A stretch of DNA of 64,000 nucleotides from Chrysogorgia sp. JL179-B06. Its lineage: Eukaryota > Cnidaria > Anthozoa > Scleralcyonacea > Chrysogorgiidae. The DNA is taken from assembly GCA_035772405.1 (NCBI GenBank), contig JAYKKM010000428.1:3138501-3202500 (forward strand). The letters are read 5' to 3'. The notes under the pieces were generated by a model. It was not told the origin of the DNA and searched no databases. It saw only the letters and a list, made by a program, of their open reading frames with translations. This document shows positions 12,216 to 22,120 of this stretch, in pieces (position 1 is the first letter of the stretch; each line of letters starts with the position of its first letter). The position numbers and the translations under genes were made by a program.

Positions 12216-12714
12216 CATCCTTTGAATATCTTTTATAATTACGCACCAGCGTGCGACGAGGAACATACTTTTTTGAATTTAATTTGCGTATAATTCCTAC
12301 AAGATGATGGTCACTCATTCCAGATGAATAAACAATTTTTGCCACTATATTATTCTCATGAGTAGAGGTGACAATATCTATAAGAGTACTGGTATGCTGA
12401 GTTACTCTTGTTGGTTCATCAATTAGTTGTTTTAAGCCATTTATTTTCAGGCAATCTTTTATATCCTTATGGTCTAATTTCTTTTGATAGTCACAGTTTA
12501 AATCACCAGAGAGGATAAACTCTTTTTCTTCGGATACTACCGTAGTAACAAAATCGTTGAAAATACTGTTAAAATTCTTGCTCAAATATTTAGAAGAGTC
12601 TGGAGGTCGATAAACAACACTGATTAATAATGATTTTGAGCATTTTATAAAAAGTTCGACAACAATGGTCTCTATATTATCCCTTTCAAGATCATGTCGT
12701 CGTTGCCAATTCAA
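12200..12714 (-). pseudogene. LINE ORF part 2: rest of the endonuclease
   Basis: The translation carries hallmark endonuclease motifs: VYRPPDSS, then LSGDLNCD (the GDxN motif), then TLIDIVTS and SGMSDHHLVGI (the SDH motif). It ends at the deletion junction near 12215, where the frame runs into the C-terminal tail region. Divalent-metal residues of the exonuclease-endonuclease-phosphatase fold are therefore present in this part. Confidence 0.8.
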
Positions 12715-13445
12715 ATCCTCACGAATGAAAATACAAACTCCACCTCCCGGTCCATTTTGACGATCTTTACGTACAATATTATAGCCAGAAATGGCGACGA
12801 GAGAGTCGGTATAGAACTATTCAAGTGTGACTCGGTTATTTTAAAAATGTGAACATTCTTCCCAGTTTCTTCTTTTAAAATTTTCACTTGATCCAATTTT
12901 GACAGTAGCCCGTTCACATTTTGGTGTAGAATTTTTAGGCCCTTATTCGAAAGGCAGTCATTTAACTGTGTATACAAAGATGTATTCACATAGCATCCAT
13001 CTTCAGCTTCACCTTCGGCTTCGATATTCACGACACACAACGCACAATAGAAATTTTCTCTCTGCCCCTCGAGTTTATCCGTCAGACATTTAACATGAAA
13101 AAGATCACCACAGGTCTCACATACCTTGCTTATTTGGGCTCTACGAATCCTCTTAAGACAGCCTCCGCATACGGGTGGACCAGGACAGAGTTCAATATCG
13201 CCAGCGAGTAATAACAAAATCCTCAACGCGTCTCTAGGTCTTACGTTAAGTCCCGAAACTTGCTTTAATTGCCACAGGGATGAGTAAATATATGTTTCTT
13301 GTAGAAACATATTTTGAAATAAAGCTCGTATTTCTGGTTCCCGATGATCTTTGGAATTTTTCCAGTCCCGGATTTTACTGCTGTGATGACTTCTTGAATG
13401 ACTTTGTCCTTCCGAGACTTCCTCTTCAATTTCTGATCTTTCCAT
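12711..13445 (-). pseudogene. LINE ORF part 1: PHD finger plus start of AP-type endonuclease
   Basis: 244 codons are open. The segment LLLLAGDIELCPGPP is the familiar lead-in of cnidarian CR1-like proteins. It is followed by a PHD-type zinc finger with the spacing C-x2-C-x12-C-x2-C-x4-H-x2-C-x13-C-x2-C (from about residue 96). The endonuclease begins with LKILHQNVNGLLSKLDQV and ITESHLNSSI. The frame then slips at about 12711, so the endonuclease continues in the next frame. In such elements the zinc finger is thought to help nucleic-acid or chromatin binding and the endonuclease nicks target DNA to prime reverse transcription. Confidence 0.8.
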
Positions 13446-13479
13446 TGACTTTGGTACAGCGTTAGTCGCGACTAGTTAA

Positions 13480-13571
13480 TATTTTTGCTTCGCCAGGATT
13501 TTCTTTAGGTTTCCGTTCCATAGGATGTCGTGATAAAACATCAGCTGGATTTGTCTTGCCAGGGCGATGCT
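13480..13571 (-). pseudogene. Ty3/gypsy RNase H C-terminal fragment
   Basis: The minus strand encodes RPGKTNPADVLSRHP, the end of the gypsy RNase H domain, followed by a short linker up to the LINE insertion. Upstream (above 13572) the pol is replaced by GC-rich repeat sequence. Confidence 0.8.
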
Positions 13572-14120
13572 CAGTGGCGACACTACGGGTGTGCAAGCGG
13601 TGCGCCGCACCAGGGCCCATGAGCCGAGGGGGGCCATCAGCCCATCCGGCAAACAGCTTCTTTATTAATGGTGCTATTATTAATAATATTTTCTTAAAAA
13701 CACACAATTGCTATTCATATACTTTGTAATGCAATCCTGATTTAAACATCTACATCAACATTCAAATTATTATAATTTGTATTTGCGTTCGACGGTTTAT
13801 TTTGAAGTTTAGTTCGACGGTTTGTTTCTCCATAAAACTAAAAAATTGGTTCGCAATGCGTACACGCGTCTCGGAGCATAAATTCCATTATCAAGAATAC
13901 ACTTTGATACGCATACTCAATTTTAGTTAATGCTAGATGCGTTTTTTTAAACGGAGTGAATGATTTTTGAAATTGATAATTTTCAAAATACACCGTGGGC
14001 AGGCGCTACCATTATCTTTTTCTTCTAGCAAAAATGAGGAAACGGAAGTGCTTTGGAATGAAACACGGAAGTGATGTTATTGTAATTTTAGTTCGCGCGT
14101 ATTTTGGTAATTAAAAATGG
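13572..14120. mobile_element. Possible hAT-like terminus and AT-rich body
   Basis: CAGTGGCGACACTACGG at 13572 resembles hAT terminal repeats (CAGTGGCG...), and is followed by a GC-rich stretch with GCGCCGCACCAGGGCCC. I found no matching right end or target duplication in the next 550 bases, which are AT-rich and geneless. Confidence 0.3.
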
Positions 14121-14126
14121 CGTCGG

Positions 14127-14526
14127 GTGAAAAAGTGGAAAGTCATCGACGTACAATTTTACGACATCAGTAAACCAATCATCTTACAAGTTGATGCGTT
14201 TCAAGGCGGCCTGGATGCATGTTTCCTGCAGGAAGTACATCCAGTTATATATGCATCAAGATCACTTACTCAGTCTGAAAAACAATATACTCAGATTGAG
14301 AAGGAATTACTGGCCATCGTATTTGTCTGCGATAGATTCAACCAGTTCGTCTATATCGTAGACCAATTACAGTTCACAGTGATCACAAGCCCCTAGAAGC
14401 AATCATAACCAAACCACTATCACAAGCTCCACCCAGAATTCAGCGTCTTCTCGTGAGACTAGCCGATGGTGAAATATGTGCCTGGAAAGTATTTGTTTAT
14501 TGCAGACGCCCTGTCGAGAGCCTAGC
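14127..14526 (+). pseudogene. Ty3/gypsy RNase H fragment
   Basis: Plus strand, 89 open codons and then a frameshift. The RNase H domain starts with LQVDAFQGGLDACFLQE. It continues with HPVIYASRSLTQSEKQYTQI, then EKELLAIVFVCDRFNQFVY, and after the slip the SDHKPLEAI-type segment (disturbed). The domain ends with an ADALSRA motif at about 14508-14526, where a small palindromic insertion interrupts it. RT and integrase are absent. Confidence 0.85.
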
Positions 14527-14597
14527 CTGTGTACAGCCTGAATATACACCTGTATATAAATTACAGGTGTATATTCAGGCTGTAACTAGCTACCCAT
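14523..14597. mobile_element. Minimal palindromic MITE (ends only), same family as 26181-26546
   Basis: TAGCCTGTGTACAGCCTGAA...CACCTGTA meets its own reverse complement across a short loop, so the copy is essentially the two terminal repeats joined. The right end is degenerate (GGCTGTAACTAGC) and no 8-bp target duplication survives. Confidence 0.7.
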
Positions 14598-15674
14598 GTA
14601 GGGGGTCCTAATTTTGAAATTTGGACCCTCTGAAATGGCATTTCCAGCCATTTTGGAGAGTTTTTCGGGAAATATTACACAGTTATAAAACTAAAGGGTA
14701 ATTAATTTCATCATTAATTTTACAATGTTTAATCAACATATCACTTGTCACTTACGGGAAGAATAACATTCCTTACTTTGAAATTCAACAAAAATATATA
14801 ATCATATCATTATTAATTCGTTAATAACATAGTAAGTTTATAATATACTAACTTATTTAAGTTTATAAGTTTATAATATACTAACTTATTTAAGTTAAAA
14901 ATATACTAACTTATTTAAGTTTATAAAAAACTAACTTGACTACATTGTATAATAAAAGTGTTGTTTCGTGGTTCCCACATGAAGTACAAGCTGCCTTTGT
15001 GAAACAAGGGTAATTTATGTTAGTTTTGATCGTGTAGACTTTTCTCACAGAGAAAACATTTCTAAGAATACGCTCAATAAATTTCAGCCCTAATCAGTGA
15101 TAAACGCTATTGATAAACTCGATTGTAATGATTATAAATAATAGAGAAGAATAGAAATGCCGAATATAAGGTTTATATGTAATATAGTATCAGTATTCTG
15201 ATTGCTTGCAAAAGCATTTTCCATATTGTTTATATGCCGACCAACATGCCTTTGGTTGAAAATTCCATCTCGGGTGGTTGAAACCAGTGTGAAAGTTCAA
15301 AACGTTCAAACTGAACCTCTGAACTATAGACTCATTGATAAGTTCCAACAGAAATACAGTAAAATAGGCATAGGCGCCAGAGTCCTGTGAAAATGCCGGA
15401 AGTGAAATTACTAGTTCCCAGGTCCATACGCGGTAAAATTCAATATGGCGGCCAATGTGAAATTCCTCTTATTAGCTGCTAGTGATAGAAACTCGCGTTT
15501 GTCAGCTTATTATTAATAAATTATCCAAACATTTAATGAAGCAAATCGTGTGAAATGTATATTTAGAAACAAGGAACCTTTCGCTTGATATTTTTGTGGT
15601 GAGGAAATATTTTCGATTATATTTTCGCGAAATAACCGGCGATTGTCAACGCTGTAGGCGGCGAAATTCGCCGG
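14598..15674. other. Non-coding AT-rich stretch with a short tandem repeat
   Basis: About 14823-14940 holds three to four imperfect units of AATATACTAACTTATTTAAG. The rest shows no domain or repeat I recognise; the 62-codon frame at 15202-15390 is unsupported. Confidence 0.5.
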
Positions 15675-15689
15675 GTGCCGGCTTCAATT

Positions 15690-16004
15690 GAGAACCTTGC
15701 ATATGCCATAAGAAGTCCGTTCCTAGAACTTTGTTTTTCAGAGCTCAAGGCATACCATCTAGTTCCGATTCAAGGGAAAGTGAGCAAAACATGTTTCGAC
15801 GCTTTAAAGGCGAATAACTATCCTAATGATTTTCTAAAAAAACTATTTAAAACCTGCAGTTACACCACCGCGTACAAACTCTGAGAACGAAAGCTCGGTG
15901 ATGGGTTTTGCGGTTGTTCCGTATATTGAATGGATTACGGAACCAATTAAACGAATCTTAGGCAGTTTCAACGTAGAAGTTTTAAATAATAAAAAAGAAT
16001 CGTA
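15690..16004 (+). pseudogene. Penelope-like element fragment (end of RT / connector)
   Basis: In one frame there is NNYPNDFLKKLF, and after a frameshift VVPYIEWITEPIKRILGSF, ending at a stop near 16004. NxYP..FL.. and PY...(S/T)E.IKRIL are recurring features of the segment after the RT in Penelope-like elements. No RT core or GIY-YIG domain is left. It lies head-to-tail against the 3' end of the fucosyltransferase gene, 40 bases away. Confidence 0.55.
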
Positions 16005-16043
16005 AATAGATATCACATTTTAAAAGTGAAGATGTGTTGATAA

Positions 16044-17195
16044 TTATCCTCCAGGAGTTATCTTCCAAGTGCTGTAACTTCGTGGTTTACAAATATCCGG
16101 TTTAAGACCATTTTTGTGCCACCTTCCTTCAGATATAGCCACACAAATCTGGCACCATGCAGCATGTCGTCTGAAAAAATGGCGTCCAATCACGGTATTA
16201 GAAATATCATCAAATCCTTTTATTTTCCAATCCAAATATTTATTGTACTCAGTTTCGTTATTAAGGAGATACTTCAGACGCTCTGCCAAATGCTTTGGAC
16301 TCTTGAAATCACGAACATTTACAATAGAGTGGTTTAGGTTACCTGGCAAGAATTCTTTAATCTTATCCGTACTCATAACAATAGGCACTGCTCCAGCATT
16401 CATAGCATGTTGTATTTGGTCGTCAACAAAATAATCACAATCTTGATTAAAAAAGACAATTAAAAACTTGTAATTCCTAGCCACTTTCGTTTTTGAGTCT
16501 TTAAAACTCCCTCCATAACGTCTAGCAAGGCCTTGTTTGTTTTTGAGACAGCCCCCATAAGAATCGACTTTTATAAATTTCATTAACTGTCTTAAATACT
16601 CAGTGCGAACTCTCTCGCAGTTGGAGAAAGCAGCCATGATGTTGCCTGTTTTATTTTTAAACGGAACTGGTGGGGTTAGGTTAGGTTTCCTAAATCCTGG
16701 TGTAGGAAAATCAGAGTCCAGTCGATAACTCCTCAGTAGATTGAACTGAGACATGTAGCTTGGGCTCCGTAATACAGGGGTATACACTGGATTTTCAAGT
16801 GTAGTTAGGACCCACGGCATGGACTTATAACTACTTGGAGGAAGTGGGTGTGGATCTCTAGCATGGACGATAAAGGCATTCGCCTGCTTTGCTCTACTCT
16901 TGTCAATTGTCACTTCACAAGCTACGGGGCATTCACCAATCTCGTCTCCTTTTTTCCAAACTCGTTCAACTATTTTTGCTGGTTTTCCCCACAACTTTGA
17001 CCAGAAATGGAGGAGGACTTTTTCTTCCGTTGTATTTTTCGTAATATTTCTCTTGATCGGTCGTGGATGAAAGATGTGAAGTTCATTTGATAGGTAAAAC
17101 ACGCTTGCATAAATCAAAGCGAAGAACACAACGAGTATAAAAATACAAATTACCCGCATTGCGTGTCTCTCGATGAAGACGGCGTGTTTCTTCAA
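16044..17195 (-). CDS. Alpha-1,3-fucosyltransferase (GT10 family), single exon
   Basis: 383 codons without interruption. It is predicted to move fucose from GDP-fucose onto N-acetylglucosamine of glycans in the Golgi. Layout of a type II membrane enzyme: short basic cytosolic N-terminus, one membrane anchor at residues about 14-35, a stem with NIT and NTT glycosylation sites, then the catalytic domain. GT10 landmarks are FNLLRSYRLDSDFPTPG (151-167), SNCERVRTEYL (191-201), VDSYGGC (210-216), YKFLIVFFNQDCDYFVDDQ (242-260) and NAGAVPIV (266-273). The usual (E)NS.C.DYVTEK acceptor/GDP-fucose motif is changed to NQDCDYFVDDQ, so acidic Asp stands where Glu is common. Further NxS/T sites lie at residues 181, 288 and 313. 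Being intronless and intact among dead transposons suggests a functional gene or a recent retrocopy. Which acceptor it uses cannot be told. Confidence 0.9.
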   Translation of the reverse strand: MKKHAVFIERHAMRVICIFILVVFFALIYASVFYLSNELHIFHPRPIKRNITKNTTEEKVLLHFWSKLWGKPAKIVERVWKKGDEIGECPVACEVTIDKSRAKQANAFIVHARDPHPLPPSSYKSMPWVLTTLENPVYTPVLRSPSYMSQFNLLRSYRLDSDFPTPGFRKPNLTPPVPFKNKTGNIMAAFSNCERVRTEYLRQLMKFIKVDSYGGCLKNKQGLARRYGGSFKDSKTKVARNYKFLIVFFNQDCDYFVDDQIQHAMNAGAVPIVMSTDKIKEFLPGNLNHSIVNVRDFKSPKHLAERLKYLLNNETEYNKYLDWKIKGFDDISNTVIGRHFFRRHAAWCQICVAISEGRWHKNGLKPDICKPRSYSTWKITPGG

Positions 17196-17232
17196 ATTTA
17201 AACGGACTTTTCTGCAATGCCGTATTCAGGAG

Positions 17233-17305
17233 ACTAAAATTTGAAAGAGAAAAACGCGTAAAAGATAGTCACTAAAGGGTACATTGAATGGAATGCTTAT
17301 ATAAG
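17233..17305 (-). promoter_or_regulatory. Candidate TATA box and 5' UTR of the fucosyltransferase
   Basis: On the minus strand CTTATATAAG (17296-17305) lies about 100 bases upstream of the start codon, a sensible TATA position. An alternative is that CTCTTTCAAATTTTAG (17233-17248) is a splice acceptor for a 5' UTR exon lying further up. Both are by eye. Confidence 0.35.
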
Positions 17306-17414
17306 TGGAATATTAAAGACCTACGAGAAATACGTTCCACAATAACCCCTCGCCCGCCTTTTCTATCCCCCCTGCAGGATTTCCCCCATCACTGGTCCCA
17401 GACTTCGCACGCCA

Positions 17415-17440
17415 TATATATATATATATATATATATATG
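17415..17440. repeat. (TA)n microsatellite
   Basis: Thirteen or so TA units next to the left end of a Penelope-like element. These elements are often found beside TA-rich sites. Confidence 0.9.
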
Positions 17441-17491
17441 ATTTAATAATAATTTGAAGCTGATCTAGATAAAAAAAACTTTATACAGAAT

Positions 17492-17521
17492 TCTCGGCTG
17501 CAGACTGTCAGCCTTCCTCAG
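17492..17521 (-). ncRNA. Hammerhead-like core, damaged (left pseudo-LTR)
   Basis: Minus strand: CTGAGGA, then the stem GGCTG/CAGCC, then GAGA in place of GAAA. The loss of the conserved GAAA makes it probably inactive. Confidence 0.5.
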
Positions 17522-17568
17522 TGACTAAAAAGCGCTATATTTACATAAAACGTTAAAACTTAGTGCAT

Positions 17569-18660
17569 TTATGCATTCTCAAAGCTATTAGTGTACCTAT
17601 GGGATTTGAGAAGCGGTGTATAGTTCGTTGGAAATTCTTTTCTCTCGTTGATTGCGTCTTTGTCCAAAGTTGAGTGCCAAGAATCTAAAAATAATCGTTG
17701 TTCATAATTTGTTATTCCTCGTTCAAGAATTGTCGCGTACTTAGGATGGATATCATGTCCTGTCGTCTCAGCGTGATGCTTAATAGCAGACTCATTATAG
17801 GTTCGTCTGCCGGGATTAGTTCTTTTCCTCGAGAATCCCATGAACGTTTACTTCTCCGTATGTAAAACGGCAATCTTTGCATTTGACTTTGTATACGATG
17901 CCTGGTACTTTAAAATCTTCGATAGGGTCCTTCGGTTTTTGTAATGGTTTAAAAACAGTGGAAAGTGTTTGTAATGGTTTAAAAACAGTTCTTATATTGG
18001 CTCGTTTTAATGACCATTTAATTTGTTCCGAAACACCTTTCACATATGGGATTGCGGACTTTGTAAACTGGTACTTTTAACATTTTGGAGAAATCCACGA
18101 AAGTATCCATTAGCTTCAAGATCTTGGGTCACCTTTTCTGCTTCTTCCTGCCGAAGCTCTTCACTGGTAGGGATCTCTTTTGCTCTATGCAGAAGCGTCT
18201 TAACTACAGCTTCCTTATGCTGTATGGGGTTATGCGAGTCAAAATCAAAATACTTGTTTGTATGCGTTGCTTTCCGATGTACTTTTACTTCAACGGTTTT
18301 TTCTGGTTCGGCTAAAATCTTGCAATCTAAAAATGCTATGCTTTGTTAGTTCGCGGTTACATCTGGATATTCAATAGTGAACTGTATGTCGGGATTAATG
18401 GAGTTTAAATGGTTGTGAAAATTAACAACGTCCGCTCGCTTTAGACATGTGTTGGAATCGTCCACGTATCGTTTCCACCATCGTGGTTGGGAGGCAAATG
18501 TTGAGAGTGCCCTGGTTTGGATATATATCATGACAAGTTCTGCGATTACTGCGCTCACCGGTGACCCCATTGCACACCCGAATATCTGATGGTAATAGAC
18601 GCCTTGATAAATAAAGAAACTGTTCTCGAGTACGAATTTCAATAGGTCAATTACATGATG
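17569..18660 (-). pseudogene. Penelope-like RT and GIY-YIG endonuclease, broken
   Basis: From the RT end: IFGCAMGSPVSAVIAELVM and WWKRYVDDSNTCL (the YVDD catalytic motif, about 18470), then after a stop at 18348 AFLDCKILAEPEKTVEVKV and the connector. GIVYKVKCKDCRFTYGE (around 17890-17840) starts the GIY-YIG nuclease, and NESAIKHHAETTGHDIHP and INERKEFPTNYTPLL end it. At least two frameshifts and one stop are present. A 27-base direct duplication (17941-17994) repeats VFKPLQ. RT plus GIY-YIG is diagnostic of Penelope-like elements. Confidence 0.9.
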
Positions 18661-18791
18661 CTTTTCGAGGCATGTATGCTGTACATGAGGCTATACACCG
18701 CTGCTCAAATCCCATAGGTACACTAATAGCTTTGAGAATGCAAAAATGCACTAAGTTTTAATTTTTATGTAAATATAGCGCTTTTTAGTCA

Positions 18792-18821
18792 CTGAGGAAG
18801 GCTGACAGTCTGCAGCCGAAA
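18792..18821 (+). ncRNA. Hammerhead-like core (right pseudo-LTR)
   Basis: Plus strand: CTGAGGA, stem II GGCTG/CAGCC with a short loop, then GAAA followed by ATTCTGTATA. It matches the CUGANGA...GAAA core with G at the variable position. Stem III would be minimal. Confidence 0.5.
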
Positions 18822-18842
18822 ATTCTGTATAACGTTTTTTAT

Positions 18843-19104
18843 ATACTCATCACAGTCAAAGACTTGATGTGGGATATACCACACTGCATCAAGAATGTTA
18901 TAGTCTATATATATATGTATAATACTGTATTGCGCACTTTTACTGGCTGGAATGACAAAACATAATTGCAGTGTCTGGCTTTATGTCTGGATATCATCAG
19001 CAACTGTGGACAGCTGTTTCGCTCTCTTGGAGCTCGGCAGCACAGTGTAGCTGATGATAAGGCAGCACATCAAAAAGGTATAAGTACTCAAGACGCGATC
19101 GTTT
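18843..19104. other. Spacer, no gene seen
   Basis: AT-rich sequence with a TATATATATGTATA run; nothing recognisable. Confidence 0.5.
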
Positions 19105-19170
19105 TGCGTGCGTCTCGCGGTTCGTCTGCGTGCGTCTTGCGGTTCGTCTGCGTGCGTCTTGCGGTTGAAT
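19105..19170. repeat. 22-bp minisatellite, 3 units
   Basis: Three units of TGCGTGCGTCTYGCGGTTCG(TC) at 19105, 19127 and 19149, GC-rich against an AT-rich background and directly upstream of the Tc1-like start. Confidence 0.9.
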
Positions 19171-19231
19171 CGTCTCACTTCGGAACGAACGTCAACAACC
19201 ACGAGTAGCGACAGTGTTTACAGTAATAGTG

Positions 19232-19360
19232 ATGGGTAAGCTTTTGGAATACGCGAGGAACAGAATTATTTCGTTGAAGTCTACCGGAATTTCAACCGTA
19301 AGAATTACGAAAATGCTTGAAGAAGAAGGACATTGGAACAAACTTGCAACATTGAATTAA
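19232..19360 (+). pseudogene. Tc1/mariner-like transposase N-terminal helix-turn-helix fragment
   Basis: 42 codons beginning MGKLLEYARNRIISLKSTGI, then STVRITKMLEEEGHW, then a stop. The pattern (R.RI.SL...G.S...I...L..EG) is the first helix-turn-helix of Tc1-like transposases, which reads the terminal repeats. A related start (MAKLSQYARERIVSLWSSS) is at 34883. Everything after the first helix bundle is missing, replaced by a MITE 20 bases on. Confidence 0.6.
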
Positions 19361-19381
19361 AGCACTTTGATGTAAACATTA

Positions 19382-20268
19382 TGTATCAGTCAAATCCAAG
19401 CATGCCCATCCCCCCCCCGGGCCAACCCCCGGGCATTTGACATTTTTTTCCAAAACGCTGCTAATTCCCCACAGTGGGGATGAAATGCAGGTGCAAATGC
19501 CCTGCGGTGGGGCAAAAAATCTGTGGCAAATCCCCGGCCCTGGGTGAAACATGACAGCAATATTCAGTGTTTTCAAATATCAAATTATTATATATAAATA
19601 CTATTTACAAGGCAGGTATTAACCGTTTACCTTCTAGGTATGTCATTCTGCTAAATTTGTCCCCCGCGCGCGGTCAAGGTAGTCTTTAGTCTTCCCGCGC
19701 GGCCATAAACGACATCGTACATGTTTTCGAAAACAAGAGCAGTCTAAGTCATGGATCAAGCTTTGAAATCGATATTTAAAATTAAAAGAAATTGAATTTA
19801 TTGCAATTGAAATTTTAATCAAGTACCAAAAAGCCATGAACAAACAACAAAACAAATTCTGTTTTTAATTGACAAAAAAATCCGTCGGACAAAATGTCAG
19901 ACAAGTCGTAACATTGATCGGACATTTGTATTTTCTCGTCGGACAATGTCCGATGTCCGACGGTTAAATCGAGCCCTACCGTAGGCTGTAGACTAATAAA
20001 CTCCTCCATGATAGAATCACACTCAAACAACAACACGTTTTGTAAGTGTAGCAATGCTATGGTGGGAGTGGCAAATCAATTGCACCTGCCCCCCACTGCC
20101 TTTTGATGCTGTCCAAAGGGAACGAGGCTCATATTACCGTATTATCTAATGCCCGACCCCCGAGCAAAGATTCGGGTTCAAATTCCCCACCCCCGGGATT
20201 GGTCAACGTATCAAATGCCCGGCGGTGTCCCGGGGGGGGGATGGGCATGGTTGGATTTGACTGATACA
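19382..20268. mobile_element. MITE with GC-rich terminal repeats and TTA target duplication (PIF/Harbinger-like)
   Basis: The left end TGTATCAGTCAAATCC and right end GGATTTGACTGATACA are exact inverted repeats, extended by GCATGCCCATCCCCCCCCGG-type sequence. TTA flanks both sides (19379-19381 and 20269-20271), a 3-bp duplication typical of PIF/Harbinger. The 887-bp interior carries no transposase. It contains a possible second, hAT-like end, CGTCGGACAATGTCCGATGT with CGAGCCCTACCG, near 19940-19980. Confidence 0.8.
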
Positions 20269-20271
20269 TTA

Positions 20272-20853
20272 TTACCATGAAGTTTTATAATCAGTGCCTC
20301 GTATTCGACATTCTCGTACTCCACAGCGACTTTGGTACCATCTTCCACATGTTGATCCTTATCCTTAATTCTATTTGTGGGCAGACTTGCCGTAGTTTTA
20401 TCCGCCTCGAAAAAAACTAACATTCTCTTTGGTGGAGCGCGTGTCATCAAAACTAAATATTGATATAGTTTCAGGCCTCGAATTTAGCGGCGGCCACGGC
20501 AGCCACTGGCCGTCGATGCCTGCTTGTTGGCCGCTATGCCCTCGAAATATACTGAAATCCACAGCCAGTAGTGGCCTGCCCTCAACCACAGTAATTACGC
20601 TTTGTAATACAAAGTGTATGATTAGTAAAACTGACAATAAAACCTAAAATTCTGCTGAAATATCCGCAGTATTTAAATTCACCTGCTCTGTTTGTCTTTC
20701 TGTTGAATATTCTAACATTATAATAATCGGTTAATCAATAAATTCGACAATCTCGCATTGTTACCAGAGTCTGCAATCCTTTTGGGTAGCGCCAAGCGCA
20801 GCCTGTACTTTAGGTTAACATTTCATGTTACTATCGAGGTATATAATCGTCAT
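20272..20853. other. Non-coding stretch
   Basis: No gene. GAGGCCTCGAATTTAG-like words near 20470 and 21395 (CAAATTCGAGGCCTGG, inverted) look like shared transposon termini, but I could not define an element. Confidence 0.4.
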
Positions 20854-21967
20854 GAAATAACCGCTAACCCCAAAACAACTTAGATCCTAACCCTAACCCC
20901 CCACCTAATGAGTTTTCTAACCCTAACCCCCCGCCTTAAGTGTCTTCCTAACCCTCCCACCTCGATTCCCTTGATGTTATCCAGTGATAGTGACAGTTTA
21001 TATTCGTACTTTAAGTAACTTTGAACATTCTGTAGGACAAAAGGATCGCAGGCTCCGAAAACGAGATTGCTCAGTATTAAGAATTAGAACATTGTTGTTT
21101 GTATTATATTATTATAATTAGGTGATTACGATACATGTACATACTGTAGTTTCGATTTGCAGAGTTTTTATACTATTATTGATGTTAGTGAACAGTAATA
21201 TAATTTTCAAGTTTCATGGAAACTCAAAAGGTATTTCACAATTGACCATACATGAACTTTTTATCTTTCTGTGTGCTTCAAATACCAACTGAATGAAAGT
21301 TTCAAAGTTTCATGCCCTGTATACTGGCCTTGATGCCCTGAAAAACATTGAAACATTCAAGGCCAAACTGGCCTTGACTTTTCTTTTCCCAAATTCGAGG
21401 CCTGGTAGTTAAGTTTAGCTATGGTTTCCATCGCAACAGATTAGTTAACACACACTGTGTGTAAATTAACACACATATGTTTGTAAAATTACATGATGGT
21501 TTTTAGGTGCTCATTGGTTTTTGACTCATAATCCTTTGGTTGGTCCTAACCCTAAACCTTACCATAATCCTGACCCAAAGCATAATACTACAGTAACACT
21601 TACGATAATATTATTTTAATTTGGAATTTTACTGCTGATAGTCTATATGTATGACGTCATTTCGGGAATTATATGAAACTTCAAGGTCGATGTTAGATCA
21701 TATTGAGCAAACGTACAGTCCGCCAACCTCGTACCGGGTAGCGGAGGTAAGACCCTGGGCAAGAGGTTGACAGTCCGCATCTTTCGGGCAATGTTTTTTA
21801 GTATAACCATAGAAAATACAGCCGGGGGTTAGGAAGACACTTTAGAAAACTCATCAGGCGGGGGTTATGGTTATAAAACTTCTGCACCATAAAAGTTTGT
21901 TTTGAAACAGCCATTAGTTGGGGGGTTAGGGTTGATTCTAAGTTGTTTTGGGGTTAGTGGTTATTTG
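20854..21967. repeat. Fold-back repeat with CCTAACCC/GGGTTAGG telomere-like arms
   Basis: The left arm at 20854-20950 (ATAACCGCTAACCCCAAAAC, then CCTAACCCTAACCCCC twice) is matched in inverted form by 21824-21967 (GGGGGTTAGGGTTG, then GTTTTGGGGTTAGTGGTTAT). AAGTGTCTTCCTAACC on the left answers GGTTAGGAAGACACTT on the right. The interior about 20950-21820 is AT-rich and geneless. The arms are only telomere-like, with C-runs of 4-6. Confidence 0.75.
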
Positions 21968-22120
21968 CATGGTTAAGAAGCGCTAGGGGCTGTACGTTAA
22001 TAGGGACTTTTAGATTGAGTACGAGCACGAGTACGAAAACAAACTTTTCTGCGCAGGGGAGTGGGACTAGTCTGTTTCGTTCCCAGACGAGAACGAGCAA
22101 AGGGCAAAGGCCAAACAAAT

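Larger units (their letters stand above)
11601..13470 (-). mobile_element. CR1/L2-type LINE with the reverse transcriptase deleted
   Basis: The minus-strand element has a PHD-finger region and endonuclease start (13445-12711), the rest of the endonuclease (12714-12200) and then, directly, the C-terminal tail that follows RT (12215-11775). The whole RT catalytic domain is missing. The 3' end lies near 11605-11640 and is AT-rich. The element interrupts a Ty3/gypsy pol. Confidence 0.8.
17459..18842 (-). mobile_element. Penelope-like element with inverted terminal repeats
   Basis: A 5'-truncated, minus-strand Penelope-like element. About 150 bases at the left (17477-17622) are repeated in inverted form at the right (18689-18842). 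Both arms contain a hammerhead-like core and also the last codons of the ORF (YTPLLKSHRYTNSF). Inverted arrangement of these pseudo-LTRs is typical of the family. Confidence 0.85.

Noticed and set aside
20880..20960. Telomere
   Set aside because: Only a few impure CCTAACCC words, internal and part of an inverted repeat.
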